From CAZVNZ01 sp964628515 (GTDB taxonomy: Bacteria; Bacillota; Clostridia; Christensenellales; Christensenellaceae): 64,000 bases of DNA. The DNA lies in the NCBI GenBank assembly GCA_964628515.1, contig CAZVNZ010000006.1, forward strand, positions 61,702 to 125,701, in the 5' to 3' direction. Positions 51,197 to 60,019 of the stretch are shown here, one piece after another (the first letter of the stretch is position 1; each line of letters starts with the position of its first letter). Below the pieces are notes generated by a model. That model searched no databases, was not told the origin of the DNA, and saw only the letters and a program-made list of their open reading frames with translations. Position numbers and translations under genes: made by a program.

Positions 51197-51220
51197 TTAT
51201 ATTTACAAATGTAAATATAA
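51197..51220. promoter_or_regulatory. 24-bp near-perfect palindrome in the SDR/transporter intergenic region
   Basis: TTATATTTACA-AA-TGTAAATATAA: 11-bp arms with a 2-base centre. It lies in a 538-bp, strongly AT-rich noncoding stretch (51060-51597) that separates the SDR pair from the transporter operon. A TATAAT at 51532-51537 is a likely -10 box for the transporter, with only a weak -35. No regulator gene is adjacent. Confidence 0.6.
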
Positions 51221-51597
51221 CTTACAAAATTTTAAAAAATACACCTTTTTACAAAAAACTTTCTTGATTTTTTAATTTTTTTATTGTATTATTAATATAA
51301 ATTTATAATGTATCATAAACAACATAATTAATATATCTTAAAAATATAGTAATAATGTTTTTTTTAAAATAAATAGTTTAAACGTATAAATAGTAAAGAG
51401 GTAGTAGGGCGTATTAAACAAAAAATACGAGATAAGATACAAAATGTTAAAAAGTGCAATATATTTGCAAAATACTAAGAGTTTTTTGTAAATAAAATAT
51501 TAAAAAGTTAGTTTATACAGATATTTGGTGCTATAATCAAAAAAAGTACAACGAATATTTGTAATGCTGAAAAATTTATGTGGAGGTGGTAACCTAA

Positions 51598-53085
51598 ATG
51601 GGCGAGGAAATATTAAGTTTAAATAATGTATCTAAAACATTTCCCGGTGTTAAAGCGCTAAGTGGTGTAACTTTTAGCTTAAACCGAGGAGAAGTACATT
51701 GTTTATGCGGAGAAAACGGTGCCGGCAAATCCACTTTAATAAAAACCATATCGGGAGCATACGAGCCGGATATTGGGGGTAACATTAAAGTTGACGGCAA
51801 GGAAGTAAAATTAAACCCTAACGCAGCAATGAAGTTAGGTATTCAAACCATATACCAAGAGCACATGGTATTTGGCTCCTTATCCGTTACGGAAAACATT
51901 TTTGCAGGGATGGAAATAACCAAAAAAGGTGTACTGCAAAAAGACGAAATGAAGCAAAAAACCCAAGAGGGTCTTAATTTCTTAAAAAGTACCATAAATC
52001 CGGATGCCATAGTGGACACGCTAACATCGGGAGAGCAAAAAATTGTAGAAATTGCAAAAGCGTTGGTATTTGAGAAAAAAGTTATAATAATGGACGAGCC
52101 CACGGCATCCTTTTCGGTTACGGAAATAGAAAACCTTTTAGACATAGTAAAAAGGATTAAAGAACGTGGTATTGGCATCATATATATTTCTCATCATTTA
52201 GAAGAAGTTTTTAAAATTGCGGACAGAATTTCCGTTTTAAGAGATGGGCAACTTATAAACACACACAATGCCTCGGATATTGACGAACCTGCACTTATAA
52301 AAGAAATGGTGGGCAGAGACGTATCCGCTTTTTACAGCAGAGAGCATTTTACACCGGGGGAGGTAGTGCTTGAAACAAAAGGGCTTACCGGAAACGGAGT
52401 AAAAGACATTACCTTTAGTGTAAGAAGGGGAGAAATAGTGGGCTTTGCCGGCATGGTAGGCTCGGGCAGAAGCGAGCTTATGACTTTGCTTTTCGGCGGA
52501 GCAAAAAGGCTGGATGGGGAAGTTACAATTTTAGGCAAAAAAGTAAACTTTAAAACTCCTATAGATGCAATTAAGCACAAAATGTGCTACATTACCGAGG
52601 ACAGACAGCACTCGGGGCTTTGTTTAATACATACGATAGCTAGAAACACAATACTTGCAAATATGGTTAAAACTAAAGGCATATTACTAACACCCGGAGA
52701 AGAAAAAGCCATTGGAGATAAATATGTAAAGCAACTTAGTACAAAGGCAAAAAATTCCGATGCGCTTGCTATGAGCTTATCGGGAGGAAATCAACAAAAG
52801 GTTGTACTTGCAAAATGGTTTAACACACAAGGGGATATTTATATTTTTGACGAGCCGACACGTGGTATAGACGTAGGTGCAAAACAAGAAATATACAAAA
52901 TTATGACAGACCTTTTAAGAGAAGGCAAGGCAATAATTATGGTATCCTCAGATATGCCGGAAGTGGTTTCTATGAGCGATAAAATCATAGTAATGAAGGA
53001 CGGTAAAATTGCAGGACGTTTGGAAAAAGATAATATTTCCGAGGAAAATATTTTGGAGTATTCAATAGGAGGTAAAAAAATATGA
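51598..53085 (+). CDS. Sugar ABC transporter ATP-binding protein (RbsA/MglA-like)
   Basis: The 495-residue protein has two ABC domains. The first has Walker A GENGAGKST, signature LTSGEQKIVEIAKAL and Walker B VIIMDEPTA. The second has the degenerate Walker A AGMVGSGRSE, signature SLSGGNQQKVVLAKW and FDEPTRGIDVG. This duplicated form is specific to ribose/galactose-type monosaccharide importers. AGGTGG precedes the ATG. It overlaps the permease gene by an ATGA. Confidence 0.94.
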   Translation: MGEEILSLNNVSKTFPGVKALSGVTFSLNRGEVHCLCGENGAGKSTLIKTISGAYEPDIGGNIKVDGKEVKLNPNAAMKLGIQTIYQEHMVFGSLSVTENIFAGMEITKKGVLQKDEMKQKTQEGLNFLKSTINPDAIVDTLTSGEQKIVEIAKALVFEKKVIIMDEPTASFSVTEIENLLDIVKRIKERGIGIIYISHHLEEVFKIADRISVLRDGQLINTHNASDIDEPALIKEMVGRDVSAFYSREHFTPGEVVLETKGLTGNGVKDITFSVRRGEIVGFAGMVGSGRSELMTLLFGGAKRLDGEVTILGKKVNFKTPIDAIKHKMCYITEDRQHSGLCLIHTIARNTILANMVKTKGILLTPGEEKAIGDKYVKQLSTKAKNSDALAMSLSGGNQQKVVLAKWFNTQGDIYIFDEPTRGIDVGAKQEIYKIMTDLLREGKAIIMVSSDMPEVVSMSDKIIVMKDGKIAGRLEKDNISEENILEYSIGGKKI

Positions 53086-54179
53086 GCAGATCTTCTGCAC
53101 CTACGGCAGGCAAAAAGCCTTCCTTTTTAAAAAGCGAAAACGGAAAAATCGTACTGATATTTGTAGTATTTATTATAGCAATTACTTTAGTAGATACAAT
53201 TATGAACGGTACACCAAAGTTTGTAGCGCCATCTAACTGGTTAAACATATTTATGCAGGTTACGGTTGTAGGCATAATGTCTATGGGTATGGCAACAGTA
53301 ATGATAGGCGGAGGCATAGACCTTTCCATAGGTATGCTTACATCCTTTGTGGCATTGTTTGTAGCAAAAGCCTATACAGATTGGGGAGTACCCATTGCGG
53401 CTGCAATAATAATAGTAATTGTACTTTCTATACTATTTGAGGCAGGGCAAGGCTTTATAATTTCAAGATTTAAAGTAGAACCCTTTATTATAACCTTAGG
53501 TGGTATGATAGCCATAAAAGGTGTGGCGCTTATTATAAGTAATTCAAGAGAAGTTACCATGAGCGGAGCGCTTGACTGGTTTAAAGTCAATATGATACCC
53601 GAGGGGCTAAAAGACCCTATTTCCGGACTACCCTTGGTACTTCAAGTGTACGTACTGGTGTTTGTGGTAGTCGGTGTGCTGTTTTGGTTTATGATGAAGT
53701 ATACCAAATTCGGCAGACGTGTATATGCGGTTGGTGCTAACAGACAGGCTGCATATCTTGCGGGTATAAACGTAAAAAATACGGTATTTGCCACATATTT
53801 AATTAACGGACTGCTGGTAGGCATAGGCGGCATAGTGCTTATGACTCGTGTAAACACGGCAATTATAACCATTGGTCAAAACTTAGAGATAGACGTAATA
53901 GCGGCGGTGGTTGTAGGCGGTGTAGCAATGTCCGGCGGTAAGGGTAACATTATAGGTGTTATATTAGGTGTATTCTTAATGGGTGCAATAGCAAATGGTA
54001 TGAATATACTGAGAATACAGGCAGATTGGCAGTACGTTGTTAAGGGCGCAATAATAATTGTGGTAGTATCCGCAGGGGCATTTGCGGCAACAATGCAAGA
54101 AAAAAACCTGCTAAGACAACAAAAAGACGAGCATGCCCACCAAAAACAGATAGATGAAGAAGAAAATAATAAGGTATAA
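53082..54179 (+). CDS. Sugar ABC transporter permease (RbsC-like)
   Basis: The 365-residue protein has about 9-10 membrane helices and the RbsC/BPD_transp_2 features GGGIDLSIGMLTSFVALFVA, GRRVYAVGANRQAAYLAGIN and VVVGGVAMSGGKGNIIGVIL. The N-terminal ~25 residues are polar and cytoplasmic; the C-terminal tail is Lys/Glu/His-rich (LRQQKDEHAHQKQIDEEEN). A single permease gene means a homodimer. Confidence 0.93.
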   Translation: MSRSSAPTAGKKPSFLKSENGKIVLIFVVFIIAITLVDTIMNGTPKFVAPSNWLNIFMQVTVVGIMSMGMATVMIGGGIDLSIGMLTSFVALFVAKAYTDWGVPIAAAIIIVIVLSILFEAGQGFIISRFKVEPFIITLGGMIAIKGVALIISNSREVTMSGALDWFKVNMIPEGLKDPISGLPLVLQVYVLVFVVVGVLFWFMMKYTKFGRRVYAVGANRQAAYLAGINVKNTVFATYLINGLLVGIGGIVLMTRVNTAIITIGQNLEIDVIAAVVVGGVAMSGGKGNIIGVILGVFLMGAIANGMNILRIQADWQYVVKGAIIIVVVSAGAFAATMQEKNLLRQQKDEHAHQKQIDEEENNKV

Positions 54180-54253
54180 CGCACTAAAAAACAGTGCTTA
54201 TATAAAGAGACTTATCCCAAAAATTATAAGTTCCTAAAACAAGGAGGAAAACA

Positions 54254-55489
54254 ATGAAAAAAATTATTGCTATTTTAGTATGTGTAGTGATGGCTGCAGC
54301 ATTATTCACAGCTTGTGCGGCTCCAGCTCCGGCACCCGCAAGCGAGGCACCTGCATCCGAAGCTCCTGCAAGTGAAGCACCCGCATCCGAAGCTCCTGCA
54401 AGTGAAGCACCTGCATCCGAAGCTCCGGCAGCATCGGGTGGTCCTAAAAAAATCGGTTTTTATGCTGATGGCGCAGATTCTTATTATGCCATGGTTGCAG
54501 ATTCCTTAAAGGCATGTGCAGATGCAGATCCGGAAGTTGATTGGACTGTTGACTACAAAACAGGTAACAACACAGCTCAAGAGCAACTTACAGCTGTTGA
54601 GGACTTTATTACAGCAGGCTACGATGCAATTTGCGTAATTCAGAACAACACACAAACAACAGGTGAGTGTATCACAAAATGCGTTGACGCAGGTATTCCT
54701 TACTTTGGCGCAGGCCACAACTTTGTAGAAGCCGTTAATTCCGGCGATGCTGCAGGTTCTATCGGCTACAACTTCTTTGATGTAGGCTACGAATCCGGCA
54801 AAGACATGATTAAAAGAGGCGTTAAAAAAGTTGTAAACATACAAGGCGTATTAGGCCAAGGTACAGCTCAAGCTCAATCTTACGGTATGTTAAAAGCATA
54901 TGAAGATGCAGGCTTAAGCTTAGGCGGATACACAGCAGAAGAGTTAATGGATTTACAATCTCAAGCTAAATTAGACGGCACACAAGCTGTAGAAGTAGTA
55001 GTTTGGACATCCGGCGGCTGGTTTAACGACCCAGCAGAAAAAGCTATGACAGACGCAATCACATCCTTAGGCGCAGATGGCTTTGATGCTGTATATGCAC
55101 AAAACAATCCTATGATGGAAGGTGTTTTAACAGCATTTGAAAAAGCAGGCTTAAATCCTGCTGATTACTACCTGTTCTCTTCTAACGGCAGAGAGATTTC
55201 TTGGCAGTGGGCTAAAGACGGCAAAATCAAATTAGACGTAAACCACTCCGCAGCATTAGAAGGCGACTTCTTATATCAACAAATTAAAGCATATTTCGCA
55301 GGCGAGCCCTACAGAAAATATGTACACACAAACTTCACTGTTTACACAGATGAAAACATTAACGAAATCGAAAACTCCTTAGTTCCTTTCTCCGATGTTA
55401 ATAAATACATGGAAAAGAGAGCAAACGGCGATTTCATCAGAGACATCAACGATCCTTCCTTCAAAAACATTGAAGGCTACGATCAATAA
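54254..55489 (+). CDS. Sugar ABC transporter substrate-binding lipoprotein (RbsB-like)
   Basis: The 411-residue protein has a signal peptide with lipobox FTACA (Cys near residue 21), then a linker of repeated ASEAP units (about 28-58), then a periplasmic-binding-protein type I fold starting KKIGFYADGADSYYAMVADS. Bases use more optimal-looking codons and strong AGGAGG, as usual for abundant binding proteins. The ligand is not predictable, but family type suggests a monosaccharide. The gene is last in the operon and is followed by a terminator. Confidence 0.9.
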   Translation: MKKIIAILVCVVMAAALFTACAAPAPAPASEAPASEAPASEAPASEAPASEAPASEAPAASGGPKKIGFYADGADSYYAMVADSLKACADADPEVDWTVDYKTGNNTAQEQLTAVEDFITAGYDAICVIQNNTQTTGECITKCVDAGIPYFGAGHNFVEAVNSGDAAGSIGYNFFDVGYESGKDMIKRGVKKVVNIQGVLGQGTAQAQSYGMLKAYEDAGLSLGGYTAEELMDLQSQAKLDGTQAVEVVVWTSGGWFNDPAEKAMTDAITSLGADGFDAVYAQNNPMMEGVLTAFEKAGLNPADYYLFSSNGREISWQWAKDGKIKLDVNHSAALEGDFLYQQIKAYFAGEPYRKYVHTNFTVYTDENINEIENSLVPFSDVNKYMEKRANGDFIRDINDPSFKNIEGYDQ

Positions 55490-55581
55490 TCAAAACGTAA
55501 AAAATCAAATCATAATCAAATACCTAAGTTTAGGTTTTAAGGGATAAGAAAACACGCCGAAAGGCATAAACAAAGGTAAAA

Positions 55582-55618
55582 AAATGGCCGACTGCCAAAT
55601 GTGGTGTCGGTCATTTTT
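55582..55618 (+). terminator. Terminator of the sugar transporter operon
   Basis: AAATGGCCGAC (55582-55592) pairs with GTCGGTCATTT (55606-55616) with one G-U, followed by TTTTTG. Confidence 0.85.
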
Positions 55619-55684
55619 GTATTCTTTTTTTTGGTGTTGATGATCAAAGAGGGTGTAAAAGCTTTTTCCCTCTTAGTTTACCAA

Positions 55685-57049
55685 TCAGCCTTTATTTATG
55701 AAGGTGGCAATGTCGTCTATTATCTTTTGGTCTACCTTTCCGGGTGTTTTGTATTCTTCCACCGTTTTTTGCCCGTTGCTTTGCATAAATAGGTGGTTTA
55801 GCCCGTCGTATAAAACAAATTGTGCCTTGGGGTTGCCTTTGAGTGCCTCTTTAAAAGCCTCAAAATCTTTGGTGGGTGATACTTGAAAATCCTCGCTACC
55901 TTGGAGTACAAGTATGGGTTTTGTGTATTTTGATGCTAAATCGAAGGTGTCTACCGAGTGCAAATCTTTTATGTAGTTTGCCGGCATACCAAAAATTGTG
56001 GTGGTAGCAAGCGCCTCAGCCGATAAGCTGTTAATACCCTCAAGTTTGGCTTTTTCCTCGTCTATAACTTTATTTGCAGCATCAATATCACCCTGAGCGG
56101 TAAAAGTGTCTACCACCGCCATATTTTGGTCTATAATAATATCCGTAAGCTGTCTTGGACTTCCGGCAAGGGAAATAATACCGCTAAATAAATCTGTTTT
56201 GCTGTCTATGCGCAAAGCAAGCATACCGCCTAAACTGTGTCCCGCAAGATAAATTTTCTCGTAACCCATATCCGAAAGGAGTTGCCCTGCAAGCAAAGCG
56301 TCCTCTATGGACTCCTCGTTTACCGTAACGTCGGGGGAGGAAAACAACTCGGGGTAGTCTAAAGTGCGCTTGTTGTAACGCAAAACATCGATGCCCTGTG
56401 CGCTAAGTCCGTAAGCAATGTCTCTAAAAGGCTTGTTTGCCCCTATTGTCTCGTCTAAATCGCTACTGCCCGAGCCGTGCACAAGCACTACTGCGGATTT
56501 ACTTGCCCCTGTTTTACTTTTTGTGATTTTGGCAGGCAGAGGATAATCGGTGTTTTCCCCAAGAGTTAAGTCCTCTTCTACCAAGCCTTCGGTTAGGGCG
56601 GTGGCAATGTTTTGAGGTTCGTAGTAGTTAAACCAAATGCCAGATATTTTACCTTGAGTATCAAAGGTTAGCGAAACGGTTACTCCGTTTTTTTCAAAAG
56701 CAAGGTACTCCACCACGGTGGTAAGTCCTTTATTTTCCGCTTTTTCGCTTTTTTCTATGGCTACAAAATTACCGCAATTTAAAGTTACCTCTTCCCAAAC
56801 CGCCTTTAGTTGCTCTAAAGGCAAAGCCTTTGCCGTTTCGGCGGTAAACTGTGCAAAACAAGTTTCGTAGTCTTTTGCAACTAATTTTTCACAAAAATCC
56901 TTTGCGCTACCTTCAAAGTCTATTTGCGCCTCGTAGCTTGCCTCGGGTATTTTGTTGTTAATTTCGGGTGCGGTAGCTGTATTATTACCGCAGGCAATAA
57001 AAGAAAATGCCAGGGCTACAATACATATAAGTAATATTAATTTTTTCAT
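55685..57049 (-). CDS. Alpha/beta-hydrolase lipoprotein with DUF3887-like N-terminal domain
   Basis: ATG 57049 follows GGAG and gives a signal peptide with lipobox FIAC (Cys near residue 20); an open frame continues upstream to 57109 but has no signal. Residues about 45-150 are a DUF3887-like domain (CEKLVAKDYETCFAQFTAET). Residues about 175-450 are an alpha/beta hydrolase with VVLVHGSGSSDLDET and the nucleophile elbow GHSLGG, then the acid and His in VLQGSEDFQV and DGLNHLF. 454 residues. Likely an extracytoplasmic esterase or peptidase; substrate unknown. Confidence 0.88.
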   Translation of the reverse strand: MKKLILLICIVALAFSFIACGNNTATAPEINNKIPEASYEAQIDFEGSAKDFCEKLVAKDYETCFAQFTAETAKALPLEQLKAVWEEVTLNCGNFVAIEKSEKAENKGLTTVVEYLAFEKNGVTVSLTFDTQGKISGIWFNYYEPQNIATALTEGLVEEDLTLGENTDYPLPAKITKSKTGASKSAVVLVHGSGSSDLDETIGANKPFRDIAYGLSAQGIDVLRYNKRTLDYPELFSSPDVTVNEESIEDALLAGQLLSDMGYEKIYLAGHSLGGMLALRIDSKTDLFSGIISLAGSPRQLTDIIIDQNMAVVDTFTAQGDIDAANKVIDEEKAKLEGINSLSAEALATTTIFGMPANYIKDLHSVDTFDLASKYTKPILVLQGSEDFQVSPTKDFEAFKEALKGNPKAQFVLYDGLNHLFMQSNGQKTVEEYKTPGKVDQKIIDDIATFINKG

Positions 57050-57171
57050 TGTTATTTCTCCGTAGTTTATAAAATTTGGTATAACTATTAGTATAAGACA
57101 AAAGCGCAAAAAAATCTATACCAAAAAAATTAGGGTATAGATTATTAATTGTTTACATATAAACAATATTT

Positions 57172-57558
57172 TTAAGAGTTTACCTTTTTTGCACACTCAC
57201 TGCAATAACCGCCCATAGTAAGCTGATGAGATTTAGCGTAAAAACCGGTTTTTTCTAAGATTAAATCATCAATATCGTTTAAAAGTCCTAAGTCCGCATC
57301 GATTATTTTACCGCAATCATCACAAATTAAATGATAATGCTCGGCAACGTTGCCGTCGAAGCGGTCCACATCGTTTGGCAAAGACAGTTGCTGAACCTCG
57401 CCGTTTTGCGCCAATTTACGTAAGTTTCTGTATACCGTTGCAATGCCAATGGAGGGCAGTTGCTCTTTTGCCATAGCATAAACCTCGTCCGAGGTTAAGT
57501 GCATACGGTTGCCGATTACAATATTTCTAATAATTTCTTTTTGTTTTGAATACTTCAT
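57172..57558 (-). CDS. perR: Fur-family regulator, PerR-like
   Basis: The 128-residue metalloregulator has an N-terminal winged helix (LTSDEVYAMAKEQLPSIGIA, TVYRNLRKLAQNGEVQQL) and a C-terminal dimerisation domain with a structural zinc site made by two CxxC motifs (CDDCGK and CSECAK). EHYHLICDDC is the regulatory metal region. It is separated from catalase only by a DUF454 gene, and a PerR-like box lies upstream of katA, supporting peroxide rather than iron sensing. PerR and Fur cannot be fully separated by sequence alone. Confidence 0.8.
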   Translation of the reverse strand: MKYSKQKEIIRNIVIGNRMHLTSDEVYAMAKEQLPSIGIATVYRNLRKLAQNGEVQQLSLPNDVDRFDGNVAEHYHLICDDCGKIIDADLGLLNDIDDLILEKTGFYAKSHQLTMGGYCSECAKKVNS

Positions 57559-57938
57559 ATTATTACATTCCTCTTAGTTATCGTCTTAATTCTACAAATA
57601 AAATAATAATACATAAATGCTACCAAGGCAAGAATTATAATTCTTACTATCGGGTTTACAAATATAAAAGCGATTATAAACATTACGGTTGCAATTCCAA
57701 GATATATAAACTTGTTTTTTAGCGTCAAACTCCTGTTTTGCAGAAAGTCCTTTAAGTATTTTTGGTATAGCTTAGTATTTAAAAACCATTTTTCAAACCT
57801 TTTGCTTCCCTTTGTAAAACACATTGCAGATACAAGCAAAAAGGGTACCGTTGGCAGTATGGGTACAAATGCACCTACCGCACCAAGCCCAAAAAATAAA
57901 AATCCTAAAATAACAAATATAATGTTAATCATTATCAA
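57555..57938 (-). CDS. DUF454-family inner membrane protein (YbaN-like)
   Basis: The 127-residue protein has about three hydrophobic segments (FVILGFLFFGLGAVGAFVPI, TVMFIIAFIFVNPIV, IIILALVAFMYYYFIC), the N-terminal VPILPTVPFLL and the basic CFTKGSKRFEKWF, hallmark of DUF454. It shares a 4-base overlap with the perR-like gene and is divergent from catalase. Function unknown; its coupling to a PerR-type regulator suggests a stress or metal role. Confidence 0.85.
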   Translation of the reverse strand: MIMINIIFVILGFLFFGLGAVGAFVPILPTVPFLLVSAMCFTKGSKRFEKWFLNTKLYQKYLKDFLQNRSLTLKNKFIYLGIATVMFIIAFIFVNPIVRIIILALVAFMYYYFICRIKTITKRNVII

Positions 57939-57985
57939 CTCCTAACTTGTATTATATCACAGCATAAAAAACTTGTCAAATTTTT

Positions 57986-58000
57986 TAATAATGATTATCA
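57986..58000 (+). promoter_or_regulatory. PerR-like box
   Basis: TAATAATGATTATCA matches the Bacillus PerR consensus (TTATAAT-N-ATTATAA) at 12 of 14 specified positions. It lies between the divergent DUF454/perR and catalase genes, 10 bases upstream of the catalase -35 box. Confidence 0.75.
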
Positions 58001-58009
58001 ATTTTATTG

Positions 58010-58038
58010 TTGACACTCACACTCTGTTATGATACGAT
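58010..58038 (+). promoter_or_regulatory. Promoter of the catalase gene
   Basis: TTGACA (58010-58015), 17-base spacer, TACGAT (58033-58038); CGGAGG ribosome site at 58053-58058. Confidence 0.6.
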
Positions 58039-58068
58039 TAGCATATAAATGTTTCGGAGGTAAAAATT

Positions 58069-59502
58069 ATGAAAAAGGATAAATTAACTACGGTTGCAGG
58101 TGCGCCTGTTGCGGATAATCAGAATGTTATAACAGCAGGCAAAAGAGGTCCTATGCTGTTGGAAAATGTTTGGTTTTTAGAGAAGCTTGCTCATTTCGAT
58201 AGAGAAGTAATTCCGGAGCGAAGGATGCACGCAAAGGGCTCGGGTGCGTTTGGCACTTTTAAAGTAACCAAGGATGTTACAAAGTATACAAAAGCGGCTG
58301 TTTTTTCTAAAATAAATAAAGAGACGGAAGTTTTTGTAAGATTCTCCACGGTAGCCGGGGAGAGGGGAGCGGCAGATGCAGAGCGTGATATTAGAGGCTT
58401 TGCAATAAAGTTTTACACAGAAGAAGGTAACTGGGACCTTGTGGGAAACAACACGCCCGTTTTCTTTTTAAGAGATCCGCTTAAGTTCCCAGATTTGAAT
58501 CACGCAGTAAAGAGAGACCCTCAAACAAATTTGAGAAACGCACAAACAAATTGGGATTTTTGGACGTCCTTACCCGAGGCGTTTCACCAAGTTACAATAG
58601 TAATGAGCGATAGAGGAATACCTGCAAGTTATAGGCATATGAACGGCTTTGGCAGTCATACCTTTAGCTTAATTAATGATAAGAACGAGAGATGCTGGGT
58701 AAAATTCCATTTAGAATGTAACCAGGGAATAAAAAACTTAACAGATGAGGAAGCGGAAGCAATAGTAGCAAAGGACAGAGAAAGTCACCAAAGAGACCTA
58801 TTTGAAGCCATAGAAAATAAGGATTTCCCCAAGTGGACTATGTATTTTCAAATTATGAAGGAAGAGGATGCGAAAAACTACAAGGTAAACCCATTTGATT
58901 TAACTAAAGTATGGTCGCATAAGGATTATCCTCTAATAGAGGTGGGAGTTTTAGAGCTTAACCGCAACCCCGAAAACTATTTTGCGGAAGTGGAGCAAGC
59001 GGCGTTTAATCCGGGAAATATAGTGCCGGGAATCAGTTTTTCTCCGGACAGAATGTTGCAAGGCAGGCTTTTTTCTTATGGTGATGCGCAAAGATACCGT
59101 TTAGGTGTAAACCATATGTCAATACCTGTAAATGCGCCTAAATGCCCTGTAAATTCCTTTCACAGAGACGGGCAGATGCGAGTAGACGGCAACTACGGCG
59201 CAAAAAAAAGCTACGAGCCAAACAGCTTAGGTATTTGGGAAGAGCAAAGAGAAACCATGGAGCCACCCATGGAATTGGACGGAGATGCTTATCATTATGA
59301 GCATAAAGAGGACACGGATAATTTTTCCCAAGCAGGCGATTTATACAGAATTATGAGTTTAGAGCAAAAAGAAGTACTTGTTGCCAACACCAAAAGAGCA
59401 ATGGACGGAGTAAGTGCGGACGTAAAAAAACGACATATAGAACATTGCTACTTAGCGGACAAAGACTACGGCGAACGTATGGAAAAAGCGTTGTTGGATT
59501 AA
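58069..59502 (+). CDS. katA: Catalase (heme, monofunctional, clade 3 type)
   Basis: The 477-residue enzyme disproportionates hydrogen peroxide. Catalytic His in RRMHAKGSGAFGTF, Ser and Asn around VRFSTVAGERGAADAERDIR and WDLVGNNTPVFFLRD, and the heme-ligand Tyr in RLFSYGDAQRYRLG (near 340) are all present. Length fits small-subunit catalases. The Fur/PerR-type box upstream and the perR-like gene nearby imply peroxide induction. In an organism with anaerobe-type genes this protects during oxygen exposure. Confidence 0.97.
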   Translation: MKKDKLTTVAGAPVADNQNVITAGKRGPMLLENVWFLEKLAHFDREVIPERRMHAKGSGAFGTFKVTKDVTKYTKAAVFSKINKETEVFVRFSTVAGERGAADAERDIRGFAIKFYTEEGNWDLVGNNTPVFFLRDPLKFPDLNHAVKRDPQTNLRNAQTNWDFWTSLPEAFHQVTIVMSDRGIPASYRHMNGFGSHTFSLINDKNERCWVKFHLECNQGIKNLTDEEAEAIVAKDRESHQRDLFEAIENKDFPKWTMYFQIMKEEDAKNYKVNPFDLTKVWSHKDYPLIEVGVLELNRNPENYFAEVEQAAFNPGNIVPGISFSPDRMLQGRLFSYGDAQRYRLGVNHMSIPVNAPKCPVNSFHRDGQMRVDGNYGAKKSYEPNSLGIWEEQRETMEPPMELDGDAYHYEHKEDTDNFSQAGDLYRIMSLEQKEVLVANTKRAMDGVSADVKKRHIEHCYLADKDYGERMEKALLD

Positions 59503-59540
59503 CTTTTAGTAGGTGTTTAGTCTGAATTATAAATATTTAA

Positions 59541-59573
59541 AAATGCCCTTATATTTTTCGAGGGCATTTTTTT
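59541..59573 (+). terminator. Terminator of the catalase gene
   Basis: AAATGCCCT (59541-59549) pairs with AGGGCATTT (59561-59569), followed by Ts to 59573. Confidence 0.88.
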
Positions 59574-59602
59574 AGGTATTACTTTTTTCTTGTTCTTTTC
59601 TT

Positions 59603-59670
59603 TTATAGCCATCTATTTATATTGTTCGCTTTGCGAACGGCAATAAGGTAGCTATATGTTCATTTTATAC
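59603..59670. repeat. Dispersed REP-like element, opposite orientation
   Basis: TTATAGC (59603-59609) and GCTATAT (59651-59657) around the hairpin GTTCGC-TTT-GCGAAC (59624-59638). Reading the other strand, it matches 48385-48456, including GGTATAAAATGAACATATAG. It also shares GCTTTGC and TAAGGTAGCTAT with the 93-bp array. Confidence 0.8.
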
Positions 59671-59699
59671 CTAAAGAAAACCAACTTTTTGAAATTTTA

Positions 59700-59947
59700 G
59701 GGGACTTGTTGCCCCCTATTTTGATATAAACGAAAAAATTCGCTTAATTTTAGTTTATTGGAATTTAGAAATAGAGCACCCCCAAAGGAATATCCCAACA
59801 ATACCCACAACCCAAACTAAAAGCCCGCCCAAACAAAATAACTCCACTACATCACCATCACAAAAGAAAAAAAACAAACGAATCTACCCTCACCAAACAT
59901 CATCATCACCATAAAAAAAGAGGAATACCCAAAAAACTAACCACTAC
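59700..59947. other. Noncoding stretch with extreme C-over-G skew, candidate Rho site
   Basis: No open frame of note is present between the repeat and the FliD-like gene terminator. Bases 59791-59910 contain 44 C but only 4 G on the plus strand (57 A, 15 T). A C-rich, G-poor, unstructured RNA is the known character of a Rho utilisation site for plus-strand transcripts that read past catalase. Confidence 0.5.
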
Positions 59948-59973
59948 AAAAAGCCCCCGAAAAACTCGAGGGC
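59948..59973 (-). terminator. Terminator of the FliD-like gene
   Basis: On the minus strand GCCCTCGA pairs with TCGGGGGC (59973-59966 with 59960-59953, one G-U), followed by TTTTT (59952-59948). Confidence 0.8.
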
Positions 59974-60019
59974 ATAATATGGTTATATGATGTTGGTTTT
60001 GCTATTAGTCAAAAGGCGA

